Origin: Actinomycetes bacterium
GTDB taxonomy: Bacteria > Actinomycetota > Acidimicrobiia > Acidimicrobiales > SZUA-35
Reading direction: 5' to 3'
Length of the DNA stretch: 64,000 nt
NCBI GenBank assembly: GCA_024280015.1
Contig: JAJRQY010000052.1
Location: 1 to 64,000 of the forward strand
Each line of letters starts with the position of its first letter. Position 1 is the first letter of the stretch. Shown here one piece after another: positions 27,526-36,521 of the stretch. The translations under genes were made by a program, and so were the position numbers. The notes under the pieces are model-generated. The model saw nothing but the letters and a program-made list of their open reading frames with translations. It was not told the DNA's origin and made no database searches.

Positions 27526-30288
27526 CTACAGGTGACGGACCTCGGCAAGGGGATCTCTGGGCCAAGGCTGTAAGCGAACTTCGATGTCAACCGAGATCAC
27601 TTCATCCTCAGCCACCAGCACAGGGTTGCAGGCCACCATGGCAACATCGGGGCTCGCATCAGCTACCACAGCCAGCTGGCTGAGCAGGTCTCGTAGGCCG
27701 AATCGAGCGGCAATCGAAGGCACAGCCTCCACCAACCAGTCTTGTTCGAGGACACGGTCAAGCTCTGCTTCACTGGTTGGCAAGACAATTCGCGCTTGCG
27801 GAGGCAGCTGTTCTGCCGAAGAACCTCCAATACCAATCACCAGGCGAGCACCGTGCTCTGCGCTCTGGTCAAGCCCCACCCGAAGATGGGCTCCTGTTTG
27901 AACAGATTGCTGGATGATGGCGGGGAGAAAATCAGTGCCAAACGTGCTCGACATTCGTTCAAACGCAGCACAAAGGGCGTGGTCATCATGAATGTCAAGG
28001 GCGACGCCGCCGGACTCGCCAGGGGTTCGGGTTGTGACACCTCCCGCCTTGAGCACAATCGGGTAGCCAACGATTGCCGCAAGTTCACAGGCTTCTTGCT
28101 CGCTCCGGGCTGCACCAAACCTGGCAACAGCTATGTCCCACGACTGAAGCAGACTCTCCAGATCCGGATGCATCAGATCCAACTCAACGGTTGAGTGGCT
28201 TCCCAAAACTCGTTGAACCAACTCACTGATCTGCGCGCCCTGTTCGGCTCCAGCCTCGATGCGGTCACCGTGGCGCATAGTTGCCCAGCGGGCGTGCGCA
28301 GCCATACGTCCTAAGGCACGGGCAGCCTCCTCCGGGAAGGTAAAGGCAGGCAAACCTGGAGCCTTGAGCAGCTCGGGATCCACCAAGCCGGTCGCCGCCA
28401 TTGGTTTGGCAACGGCTCGGTTCACCTGGTGGAGGAGACGGCCGAGCTCCTCAATGGAGACGTCCAGCGTTGGGACGAGGGCGAGGAGAATGAGATCAAC
28501 TTCGTCACTGACCGCGGCGGCAACCACCACCTGTTCATAGGTTGTTGCCGACGACCCCTCAGGCAGGCGCAAACTATCGAGATCGCCAACCAGGACAGCA
28601 TCACCGGCTGGCGTCTGAGAAATGCTGGACGGAACAACGGGCTGCAGACCAGCTTGTCGACAAGCTGCCGCCGCTAGTCGCGCAACGGACGCAGTATTGG
28701 AAACAATTGCGACCCGTGACCCAAGGGGCATTGGCTGGTCGATGACCATCTTGCATTGCTGGGCCAACTCCCCGACATGGTCAACCAGGATCAAGCCGGA
28801 CTGTGTCAAGAGCTCCGCCAACTCATCGTCATGAGGTGAGACAGCAATGATGGGTTTCCGAGCACTGAGATGCTTGGCGATCGAGGTGAACTTTCGTAGG
28901 TTGCCGAAATTCTCCAAGTACAAGGCAACGGCCTTAGTATTGTCGTCTTCAGTCCAATATTGGAGAAGATCATTGACCGAGACATCGCCTCGGTTGCCCA
29001 TCGCGGCAAAGGTCGAGATTCCAACCCCTGCCGCTGTCATCTGTTGAACGACTGCGGCCCCAAGAGGGCCTGACTGGGATGAGATTCCAACCATGCCAAC
29101 CGAGGTTGCCATCGGGACATAGACAGCTCGAAGCGAAACCTCAGGATCGGTATTGATGAAGCCGAAGGAGTTAGGGCCGATGAGTCGCAGCCCATGGCTA
29201 CGGGCAAGGCTGACGAGTTTTCGCTCCAGCTTCTTGCCTTCTGGCCCGGCTTCGCTGAATCCAGCGGACACGATGAGCAGTGCGTTCACCTCCCGATCCA
29301 CGCATTCAGACACAATCTTTTCGACTGACCGAGCTGGGACGGCGATGATGGCCAGATCGATTGATCCCTCCCAAGCAATGTCGGCGATTGAACGGACAAG
29401 CGGAAGTTCAAACAGCAGGTCGCCTGGGTCGGCCCGATGATTCACCAAGCTGATTGAACCAGTGAATCCTCCGTCTACCAGATTGCGGACAAGCTCATGT
29501 CCAACTGACCCAGCGGTACGGCCCGCCCCGATGACAGCAACAGACTCGGGGTGAAAGATCCGTTCGATTGATCGAGCCTGAGAGACTCGACCGCGGGCGG
29601 CAATGGCCTCGGTTGCCTCACCCGTAACATCAATACCGAGGTCAACCTCGATCGCACCGTCCTCGAACCGGGTAGAAACATCAAACCCCGCCTTGCGAAA
29701 CACTCGCAACATGTTGAAGTTCGCTGGCAGCACAGTGGCGGTGAAACGATCCATACCGTTCTGGCGAGCGGCCGCCGCCAGATACTCAAGCAAGAGGGTG
29801 GCCAGACCCTTGCCGTGATGCGCATCATCAGTGAAAAAGGCGACTTCGCCGACTCGTTCGCCAGGGTGGTGAGGCGAGTCCCACGACTCATAGCGAGCAA
29901 CCGCAACCAGGGTGTCACCAACCAGGGCAACGAAGGCCATGCGTGCGTCATAGTCAATGTTGGTGAAGTAGGAGAGTTCCTTGTCTGACAGCTCTGGCCG
30001 ATAGCGAAAGAACCTGAAGTAGACGCTTTCCTGAGACTGTCTCCGGTGAAACGCGTCCAACATTTCCGCGTCATCGGGGCGAATCGGACGGACGCGGGCC
30101 GTCGAACCGTCACGAAGAACCACGTCGGCTTCCCACTCCAGAGGGTACTCCGATTGTTCTTGAGTCGTCACCCGGTTGATCGTAGTCCGCAAATCTGAAG
30201 AGCTTCTTCTGGCTAATCGCATTCCCGCTGTCGTATTATCGAGGTATCTCAGGAACCTCGTTCTCGAAACCAACTCGAACAGATCCAT
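27526..30288 (-). CDS. GNAT acetyltransferase fused to NDP-forming acyl-CoA synthetase-like protein (Pat type)
   Basis: GNAT domain (VRPIRPDDAEMLDAFHRRQSQESVYFRFF...) followed by CoA-binding and ATP-grasp domains (HPESVAVIGAGRTAGSVGHELVRNL...). Exact start uncertain. Confidence 0.92.
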   Translation of the reverse strand: MDLFELVSRTRFLRYLDNTTAGMRLARRSSSDLRTTINRVTTQEQSEYPLEWEADVVLRDGSTARVRPIRPDDAEMLDAFHRRQSQESVYFRFFRYRPELSDKELSYFTNIDYDARMAFVALVGDTLVAVARYESWDSPHHPGERVGEVAFFTDDAHHGKGLATLLLEYLAAAARQNGMDRFTATVLPANFNMLRVFRKAGFDVSTRFEDGAIEVDLGIDVTGEATEAIAARGRVSQARSIERIFHPESVAVIGAGRTAGSVGHELVRNLVDGGFTGSISLVNHRADPGDLLFELPLVRSIADIAWEGSIDLAIIAVPARSVEKIVSECVDREVNALLIVSAGFSEAGPEGKKLERKLVSLARSHGLRLIGPNSFGFINTDPEVSLRAVYVPMATSVGMVGISSQSGPLGAAVVQQMTAAGVGISTFAAMGNRGDVSVNDLLQYWTEDDNTKAVALYLENFGNLRKFTSIAKHLSARKPIIAVSPHDDELAELLTQSGLILVDHVGELAQQCKMVIDQPMPLGSRVAIVSNTASVARLAAAACRQAGLQPVVPSSISQTPAGDAVLVGDLDSLRLPEGSSATTYEQVVVAAAVSDEVDLILLALVPTLDVSIEELGRLLHQVNRAVAKPMAATGLVDPELLKAPGLPAFTFPEEAARALGRMAAHARWATMRHGDRIEAGAEQGAQISELVQRVLGSHSTVELDLMHPDLESLLQSWDIAVARFGAARSEQEACELAAIVGYPIVLKAGGVTTRTPGESGGVALDIHDDHALCAAFERMSSTFGTDFLPAIIQQSVQTGAHLRVGLDQSAEHGARLVIGIGGSSAEQLPPQARIVLPTSEAELDRVLEQDWLVEAVPSIAARFGLRDLLSQLAVVADASPDVAMVACNPVLVAEDEVISVDIEVRLQPWPRDPLAEVRHL

Positions 30289-32963
30289 TAACCTTTCTCT
30301 TTACCGATGTTGAGGGGTCGGTTCGCCTTTGGGCTGCGGACGTAGACGGCACAGCCTGGTCCTTCCTGCTCCACGATCAGATCATCAAAGGCACCATCAT
30401 CAAGCATGGTGGAAGTGTTTTTGGGACTGCAGGCGACTCTTTCCGGGGGGTTTTCTCTGATCCAACTCATGCTGTGCAAGCCGCCATCGAGTGCCAAGAC
30501 AGATTGAATTCAACTGACTGGTCCTCCGGACCAGCATTGCGAGTCCGAATCGGCATCCACCACGGGCCAGCAACCGAACGCGACGGCGACTACTTTGGGC
30601 CGGTTCCCAATACCTCGGCCAGGGTGGAGGCATTGGGCCACGGCGGCCAGACCCTGATCACCGGTGCCGTCGCCGACGAGCTTGCGCTGAAGGACAACAG
30701 CCCTCTCGAATCGGAGCAAACACAAACCATGCAGTGGCTTGGCGAGTACCGCCTCCGGGATGTTCCAGAGCCCGTCTCCATCTACCAGATTGGTGGCTTG
30801 CGCTTCCCCGCCCTCCGTCATATTGATCCGGCCCTGTCATCACTTCCGAATCTCGGATCCCGATTGATTGGTCGACAGGAAGAGGTCTCCAATGTCCGTG
30901 GGGCTCTGAGCCATCACAGCGTCGTAACCCTGAGTGGCTACGGGGGATGTGGCAAAACCAGGCTCGCGCTAGAGATAGCGCATCAGGAACTACCGAATCG
31001 GCCGGACGGCTGCTACTTCGTCGACCTGAGCGCAGTCGTTGATGAGAACGAGTTTCCTGCCGCGGTTGCCGCCGCAATCCGCCTCACTCTGACAGGCACC
31101 GACCCAACTGAGCAGATCCTTGACTACCTGGCTGCACGCGACGCACTCGTTGTCTTGGATAACTGTGAGCACCTGGTCGAAACCTGCGCTGAGTTTGCTG
31201 AACTGGTGATGGAACGTTGTGATGCAACCCTGCTCGTCACCTCGCGTCAGCGTCTGGACATCAGCGATGAAGAAGTCATTGTTGTCGCGCCCCTTGCCCA
31301 CGACTCGCCGTCTTCGCCTGCTGTTCTCCTCTTCATCGAACGAGCCAGAGCAGTCCAAAACAATCCAGTGGACATTGACCCGGACCTCGATGCCATTCAG
31401 GAGATCTGCACCCGCTTGGATGGCATTCCGCTCGCTATCGAACTGGCGGCGGCGCGTGCTTCGGTTCTCACTCCGACAGAGCTGCTGGCACGCATGGAGG
31501 ACCGTTTCCGCCTGCTCTCGGGTGGTCGCCAACGAGCCAAGCGGCGGACCCTGGTGGCGACCCTTGACTGGAGCTACGGCCTTCTCGAAGATGAAGAGAA
31601 GCAACTTTTCCGGCAAGTTGGTGTCTTCTCGGGAACATTTGATCTGCCTGCAGCCATCGCTGTTTCTAGTCTCGATGACTACCAAACCATGGACCTTCTG
31701 CAATCGTTGGTTATCAAGTCCCTGGTCAGCACCACCACGATTCATGGCCTGACCAGGTTTAACCTGTTGGAGACCGTCCGTGCATATGCTCTGGACCGAT
31801 TGGACGATTCAGGAAACCTCCAAGCGGCTCGTGACCAGCACTTGGGATACTTTGCCAAGCTGGTATCGACCGAGTCGTGGACAGAGTCTTGCGACATCAT
31901 CCGTTGTGGCGAGCTACGGGTTGAGTGGTCAAATATCAATGCAGCGTTGGAGTGGGCGGCGGCTTGTGGCTCCTGGACTCAAGCCGCCGAGATGGCCTTT
32001 GGTTGCCAAGGCCTGTGGGAGCACCAGGTTCCCGCAGTCGAAGGACGCCGCTGGCTGCAACAGATCCTGCCCGAGCTGCCCGCAGACACCGGAGAAAGAG
32101 TGCATCAGCTCAGTATGAACTTGGCCCTGCTGGCCATGCAACTTGATGACTTTGAAACCATGCATGTGTACCTCGCCCCACTGGATGAAACCACGTCACC
32201 GGTTACCGCGGCCCAAGCCCTGGGGTACCGGGCCTTTACCCGTATTCGCCACAACTCGGGCGAGGCAATCGCGTTAGCCGAACGGGCAGAATCGTTAGTC
32301 CGAACCCATCAACTGGGTCCAGAAGCGGCAACACCAGGGATGTGGTCGCGAGGGACCTTGGCCCTCTACGACGCCCGTTTCGACGACGCACTACCGCTCT
32401 TGGAGCAGGCCTATAGGTCGGCGCGAAGCGAAGACTCCCTCACCACCCATGGAGTCATTACCGGTTTGGCGTGTGCCTCCAACCTGGTTCTTCTTAACCG
32501 CCCAAAAGAAGCAATCGCGGTTTTGGATGACGGAACGTGGGAGTCAGTATGGAACACATCAGACATCGTGCGCGCCTTGGCCCTACTGACCCTGGGTGAG
32601 CGAAGCGATGCTGCTGAACTGATTGTTAACTTCGGGAAACAGGCAGTTCTGGGTCGACTCAGTCGAATGTCCAACGATGCCCTCGTCGGCCTGGCCGCGT
32701 TGGCCATCAATCGAAACGAGCCAGAACGGGCGTGGGACTTGCTCTTGCAGGCCATGACACCAAGGACTCCAGCCAGTATTGCCTTGGCCGAGGGGCTGGC
32801 CGATCAGATCGGCCGTGGAGAGGAATTGCGCGGACTCCACCGAAATCGACTCGTTTCGTTGGCCACGCTTGACGCCACCAAGGCTCTCACCGAGGAGCTG
32901 GCCCGGTTGACCACCGACGGCAATGCCGCCTCTGGGGGCGGACACAAGAAAGGCACCCCATGA
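30282..32963 (+). CDS. Class III nucleotidyl cyclase-homology domain / NB-ARC (STAND) ATPase regulator; 5' end unresolved
   Basis: In-frame extension upstream of the called GTG (30474) reads DPLTFLFTDVEGSVRLWAADVDGTAWSFLLHDQIIKGTIIKHGGSVFGTAGDSFRGVFSDPTHAVQAAIECQ; then LSGYGGCGKTRLALEIAHQ P-loop and LVVLDNCEHL. Confidence 0.88.
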   Translation, partial: DPLTFLFTDVEGSVRLWAADVDGTAWSFLLHDQIIKGTIIKHGGSVFGTAGDSFRGVFSDPTHAVQAAIECQDRLNSTDWSSGPALRVRIGIHHGPATERDGDYFGPVPNTSARVEALGHGGQTLITGAVADELALKDNSPLESEQTQTMQWLGEYRLRDVPEPVSIYQIGGLRFPALRHIDPALSSLPNLGSRLIGRQEEVSNVRGALSHHSVVTLSGYGGCGKTRLALEIAHQELPNRPDGCYFVDLSAVVDENEFPAAVAAAIRLTLTGTDPTEQILDYLAARDALVVLDNCEHLVETCAEFAELVMERCDATLLVTSRQRLDISDEEVIVVAPLAHDSPSSPAVLLFIERARAVQNNPVDIDPDLDAIQEICTRLDGIPLAIELAAARASVLTPTELLARMEDRFRLLSGGRQRAKRRTLVATLDWSYGLLEDEEKQLFRQVGVFSGTFDLPAAIAVSSLDDYQTMDLLQSLVIKSLVSTTTIHGLTRFNLLETVRAYALDRLDDSGNLQAARDQHLGYFAKLVSTESWTESCDIIRCGELRVEWSNINAALEWAAACGSWTQAAEMAFGCQGLWEHQVPAVEGRRWLQQILPELPADTGERVHQLSMNLALLAMQLDDFETMHVYLAPLDETTSPVTAAQALGYRAFTRIRHNSGEAIALAERAESLVRTHQLGPEAATPGMWSRGTLALYDARFDDALPLLEQAYRSARSEDSLTTHGVITGLACASNLVLLNRPKEAIAVLDDGTWESVWNTSDIVRALALLTLGERSDAAELIVNFGKQAVLGRLSRMSNDALVGLAALAINRNEPERAWDLLLQAMTPRTPASIALAEGLADQIGRGEELRGLHRNRLVSLATLDATKALTEELARLTTDGNAASGGGHKKGTP

Positions 32964-32979
32964 TGTGGGTGCCTTCCTT
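32949..32979 (+). terminator. Intrinsic terminator-like hairpin at 3' end of cyclase/ATPase gene
   Basis: AAGGCACCC-catgatgt-GGGTGCCTT followed by a partly T-rich tract; overlaps the stop codon. Confidence 0.65.
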
Positions 32980-32984
32980 ACTTG

Positions 32985-33058
32985 TGGGCCGTACAGGACT
33001 TGAACCTGTGACCCCTACCGTGTCGAGGTAGTGCTCTAGCCAACTGAGCTAACGGCCC
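32985..33058 (-). tRNA. tRNA-Val(GAC), with C at position 33
   Basis: Minus strand GGGCCGTTAGCTCAGTTGGCTAGAGCACTACCTCGACACGGTAGGGGTCACAGGTTCAAGTCCTGTACGGCCCA; cloverleaf arms intact; no encoded CCA. Confidence 0.9.
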
Positions 33059-33135
33059 TTGCCAAACAATTGTCTGGGTGGTGAACGGAGAGACTACCGG
33101 ATATCGGTCCCTCCGCCACCACACCAACAATCTCG

Positions 33136-33209
33136 AGCGCAGAGCGGGATTTGAACCCGCGAATCACGGCTTTGCAGGCCGCTCCCTTAGGCCGCTCGGG
33201 CATCTGCGC
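33136..33209 (-). tRNA. tRNA-Cys(GCA)
   Basis: Minus strand GCGCAGATGCCCGAGCGGCCTAAGGGAGCGGCCTGCAAAGCCGTGATTCGCGGGTTCAAATCCCGCTCTGCGCT; U73 as expected for Cys. Confidence 0.92.
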
Positions 33210-33328
33210 AGGGAAGCTGAGAGCCTAACCCCTCCCCCTTGCTTCTGCGAGCAAGATCGGTGAGAATTGGGGGTTATGCCAACGCAACACCGAGCAAGCC
33301 CCGACTGTTTTACGGGGAAGAGAAATAC

Positions 33329-34087
33329 ATGACCGCCGATGGCGAAGAGGATGTCGCTGGCCTCCGACTAGCTGGTGCTGCGGTAGCCCACGCTCGGGAC
33401 ACAGCACTGGCTGCGATTGAGCCTGGTATTTCCACCGGAGAGCTGGACGCGATTGCTCGTGATGCACTAGCCAGCCATGGAGCAGTCTCGGCGCCGATGT
33501 TGGCCTATGAGTTTCCCGGCCATACCTGCATCAGCGTGAACGATGCTGCCGCTCATGGGATTCCATCGATGCATATCGTGCTATCGGATGGTGACATGAT
33601 CAATATCGATGTCTCGGCCGAGCTGGATGGATACTGGGCCGATACCGGTGCCAGTGCCGCTGTTGGCCAGCCCAGTGAGCTGATGAGCAGACTGTTGGAG
33701 GCAACCAAGCTGGCTCAGGCCGATGCCATGGCAGTAGCTAAAGCCGGTGAACCCATTCGTCTGATGGGACGAGCAGTCGAAAAACGAGCACGTGCTTGTG
33801 GGTTTACTGTGCTGGAGAACCTACACGGCCACGGTGTCGGACGGTTTATTCACGAGGGGCCCGATATCCCCAATACCGAAAATCGGCGGGATCGAACCCG
33901 ACTGGTCGAAGGCATGGTCCTAGCCGTTGAACCGTTCCTATCGGTGAGTGCAACTCACGCCATTGAAGACGTCGATGGTTGGACGCTGCGGACCAATGAC
34001 GGCAGCATGGTGGCCCAGTTCGAGCACACCATGATCGTGACTCAAGGTGAGCCGCTGGTGCTCACTCTGCCACTGGCAGGAACTTGA
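33329..34087 (+). CDS. map: Methionine aminopeptidase, type I
   Basis: YEFPGHTCISVNDAAAHGIPS...DGDMINIDVSAELDGYWADTGAS...GHGVGRFIHEGPDIPN...EGMVLAVEPF. Confidence 0.95.
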   Translation: MTADGEEDVAGLRLAGAAVAHARDTALAAIEPGISTGELDAIARDALASHGAVSAPMLAYEFPGHTCISVNDAAAHGIPSMHIVLSDGDMINIDVSAELDGYWADTGASAAVGQPSELMSRLLEATKLAQADAMAVAKAGEPIRLMGRAVEKRARACGFTVLENLHGHGVGRFIHEGPDIPNTENRRDRTRLVEGMVLAVEPFLSVSATHAIEDVDGWTLRTNDGSMVAQFEHTMIVTQGEPLVLTLPLAGT

Positions 34088-36521
34088 CGGAAGCAATTTT
34101 CTGGTTGGCTGACATCTCATAGGTCACGAGTTCGGCATGATCGGCTTGTCCGTTGTTGTCATAGACCGCGGAGTCAAGGTCGCTGAGAACCAGGTGGTCT
34201 GCTCTGGTTCGGTGTATGGCCCAACGCCCGTCGGGCGAGACATCCAAGAAGTCTGTCCAGTTGGCCCCAAAGGAGATCGCTCGGCCGGTTTCTAGTTCTA
34301 CCAGCTGGGACTCGTTTGGGCTGGCGTAGGTGAGCAGCCATCGGCCCGAACCGAAAATGCCAGAAACGCCTGAGGGATTCGGGGGTAACGCGAGATCCAG
34401 CTCTTCCCATGTACCTGATGATCGCCAGACGAAGGCGCAGCCATCCTCATCGCGGGGATGGCTGTCATCCAGAGGATTTTCCTGGTTGGTGACTGAGCCA
34501 TTCGGGCATTCCCACACCAGAGCGATATCACCGGCGGCGGTGACAAGGATTCCGCTCCGGATCTGCTCCACTTGTTGACTGTTGTTGCTATATCGCCAGA
34601 TGCTTCCCAGGCTTGTTCCAAGGGGAGCCTCTCCCCCGAGATGCCAGGTCAAGATTCGGAAGTCGTGTTGCTCTCTGAGAGTCAGACTAGGACTAGCAAC
34701 CAAAGCGAGACCCGATGTGAGATTCATGATTCCGGGACCAGAGCTGCCGAGCCACACCTGGCTTGTGTCTGGCCCGGGAAGGATCGAGAGGTTCTCAACC
34801 GCTCCGAGGAACCGGCTGGATCGGCTTCCGTCTTCCAGACTGACCGAGACCAGATCATTGGAGGGGCCGAGCCCAACAACAGTCGATTCGGTGATCAGCT
34901 TGGCTTCGGCCACGCCATCAAGCCCTTGGGACTCACCAGTGGCCAAATCTACAAGTGCGCCGGTACCGAGCCAGCCTGTTGCCAGGATGGAGTGACCCAG
35001 GGCTTCCAACGGTGGTTGACCGTCACGCTCAAACCCCGAGAGGGTCATCACGTTGGTACCCGTGCCCGTCGGATCACCGCTGAGAAACGGTGCCGTCCTG
35101 ATCAGTCCGACAACCTGGTTATTCGCGGCCAAGGTGCTTCGGAATTGCTCACCAGTAGCCAGATTGACGACAACCAGTTCGCTATCAGTCCTGGTGGCCA
35201 GCCAGTTGCCATCCGATGACACGACCATCGATCGGATCCCGGTTGTGAGGTCCTCGGCCCCCAGGACAAGAGACAGAGTCCGGCCGTTGCGCAAGTCGAT
35301 CAGCTTGATCGGCGTTGCCTCGCCCAAGCCTGTACTGCCATCAGAGTCTTGCCGACCCGGCGATGGATTGATGAGCCAGCGCCCGCCGCCGCCAATCCGC
35401 CACCTGCTGTGTTCTTGGTGCGCTGAGTCTGGAGGTGGGATTGGGAGATCCAGTGGTGCCCAGTTGGCCCGATCCAACCACTGGTAGTCACAGCGACCTT
35501 GCTCGGTAGCACAGGTCCGAATCAGGGCTCGGCCCGAGTCGGCGTCAACCAGTTCGGCGTCAGCAACTCGCCGGACCCCGGTTCCTGAGCCTGGTGCCAG
35601 CTGATAGATCCCACCGTCGACTGAGCCGATGGGTATGCCACCGGTGAATCGCCACTCCAAAATCGGCGTCTCAAAGGCTTGGACAACCAAACCTTCCGGG
35701 AGTCGCCTGAGCTGTAGAAGCTGCTTCTCGGCGAAGTTCTCAACGGTCCAGAACTCGGCCGAACTCTCCGCCGCGAAACTAGCGAGACCGCTGCTTCCCA
35801 GCTCCTGGGCTTGGCCTGGATAAGGGGAGTCTGGTTGTTGATCGGAGTCTCGCTTCGGACCGGTTGCAATCTCGGTCAGCCATGTTGAACCATTGGCCTC
35901 GAACAGGCCGGAGGAGGTGATGACAAGGCGATCCGTAGCCAGGGTGAGGCTTCTCTGGTTGGACAGGACCGACTCCGCTCCTGTTCCCAGATCAATGAGG
36001 CGCAGGTCCGAGGTTGATGAGGCAAGGATGACGGAGTACTCCACCGGGCCGACCTGGCCATAGCGACTTGCCACCGGCGCTCGATGTCCAACAAACTCAC
36101 CGATTGGCGCTACCAATTCCAGCGAGTCTGGACCGATCTCTGGGCCGTCAACTAGGGGTGAATCCAGCTCAATCGGATCGATGACTCCGGCCTGGTCCTC
36201 CGAATCTGCCGAGGTGTCGGGATCGGTCGGTTGCCCAGAATCGGCCCCACGGCTCAAAGCGAGTGCAGCACTAAGACCCAAGATGCCGGCGGCGGCCAGG
36301 GGCAGCCAGCGACGGTTCTTGGCCATCGAGCTCGTGGACTCAATCGTGGTTGGGCCGTCCGTACTGGGTTCGATGGTGCTTGGCTCGGCCGTCTCGATAT
36401 CGGCCGTCCAAGCGCCAACCATGCCCTGCTGGAGCGCGTCTTGATCTGTATGAGTTCGCGCCGAATGCCCCGACCGAGTGGTCGGTGTGAGCATCTCGAT
36501 CTCACGATCGTCTTCACCCAT
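34062..36521 (-). CDS. Membrane-anchored putative beta-propeller protein, unknown function
   Basis: Single N-terminal TM (WLPLAAAGILGLSAALAL); repeating blades with WLxxRTDSELVVVNLATGE / DGRWAIHRTRADHLVLSDL patterns. Overlaps the upstream paralogue. Confidence 0.65.
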   Translation of the reverse strand: MGEDDREIEMLTPTTRSGHSARTHTDQDALQQGMVGAWTADIETAEPSTIEPSTDGPTTIESTSSMAKNRRWLPLAAAGILGLSAALALSRGADSGQPTDPDTSADSEDQAGVIDPIELDSPLVDGPEIGPDSLELVAPIGEFVGHRAPVASRYGQVGPVEYSVILASSTSDLRLIDLGTGAESVLSNQRSLTLATDRLVITSSGLFEANGSTWLTEIATGPKRDSDQQPDSPYPGQAQELGSSGLASFAAESSAEFWTVENFAEKQLLQLRRLPEGLVVQAFETPILEWRFTGGIPIGSVDGGIYQLAPGSGTGVRRVADAELVDADSGRALIRTCATEQGRCDYQWLDRANWAPLDLPIPPPDSAHQEHSRWRIGGGGRWLINPSPGRQDSDGSTGLGEATPIKLIDLRNGRTLSLVLGAEDLTTGIRSMVVSSDGNWLATRTDSELVVVNLATGEQFRSTLAANNQVVGLIRTAPFLSGDPTGTGTNVMTLSGFERDGQPPLEALGHSILATGWLGTGALVDLATGESQGLDGVAEAKLITESTVVGLGPSNDLVSVSLEDGSRSSRFLGAVENLSILPGPDTSQVWLGSSGPGIMNLTSGLALVASPSLTLREQHDFRILTWHLGGEAPLGTSLGSIWRYSNNSQQVEQIRSGILVTAAGDIALVWECPNGSVTNQENPLDDSHPRDEDGCAFVWRSSGTWEELDLALPPNPSGVSGIFGSGRWLLTYASPNESQLVELETGRAISFGANWTDFLDVSPDGRWAIHRTRADHLVLSDLDSAVYDNNGQADHAELVTYEMSANQKIASVKFLPVAE

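Noticed and set aside
36514-36521. 8-bp overlap of propeller genes as programmed frameshifting
   Set aside because: Ordinary stop/start overlap consistent with translational coupling.
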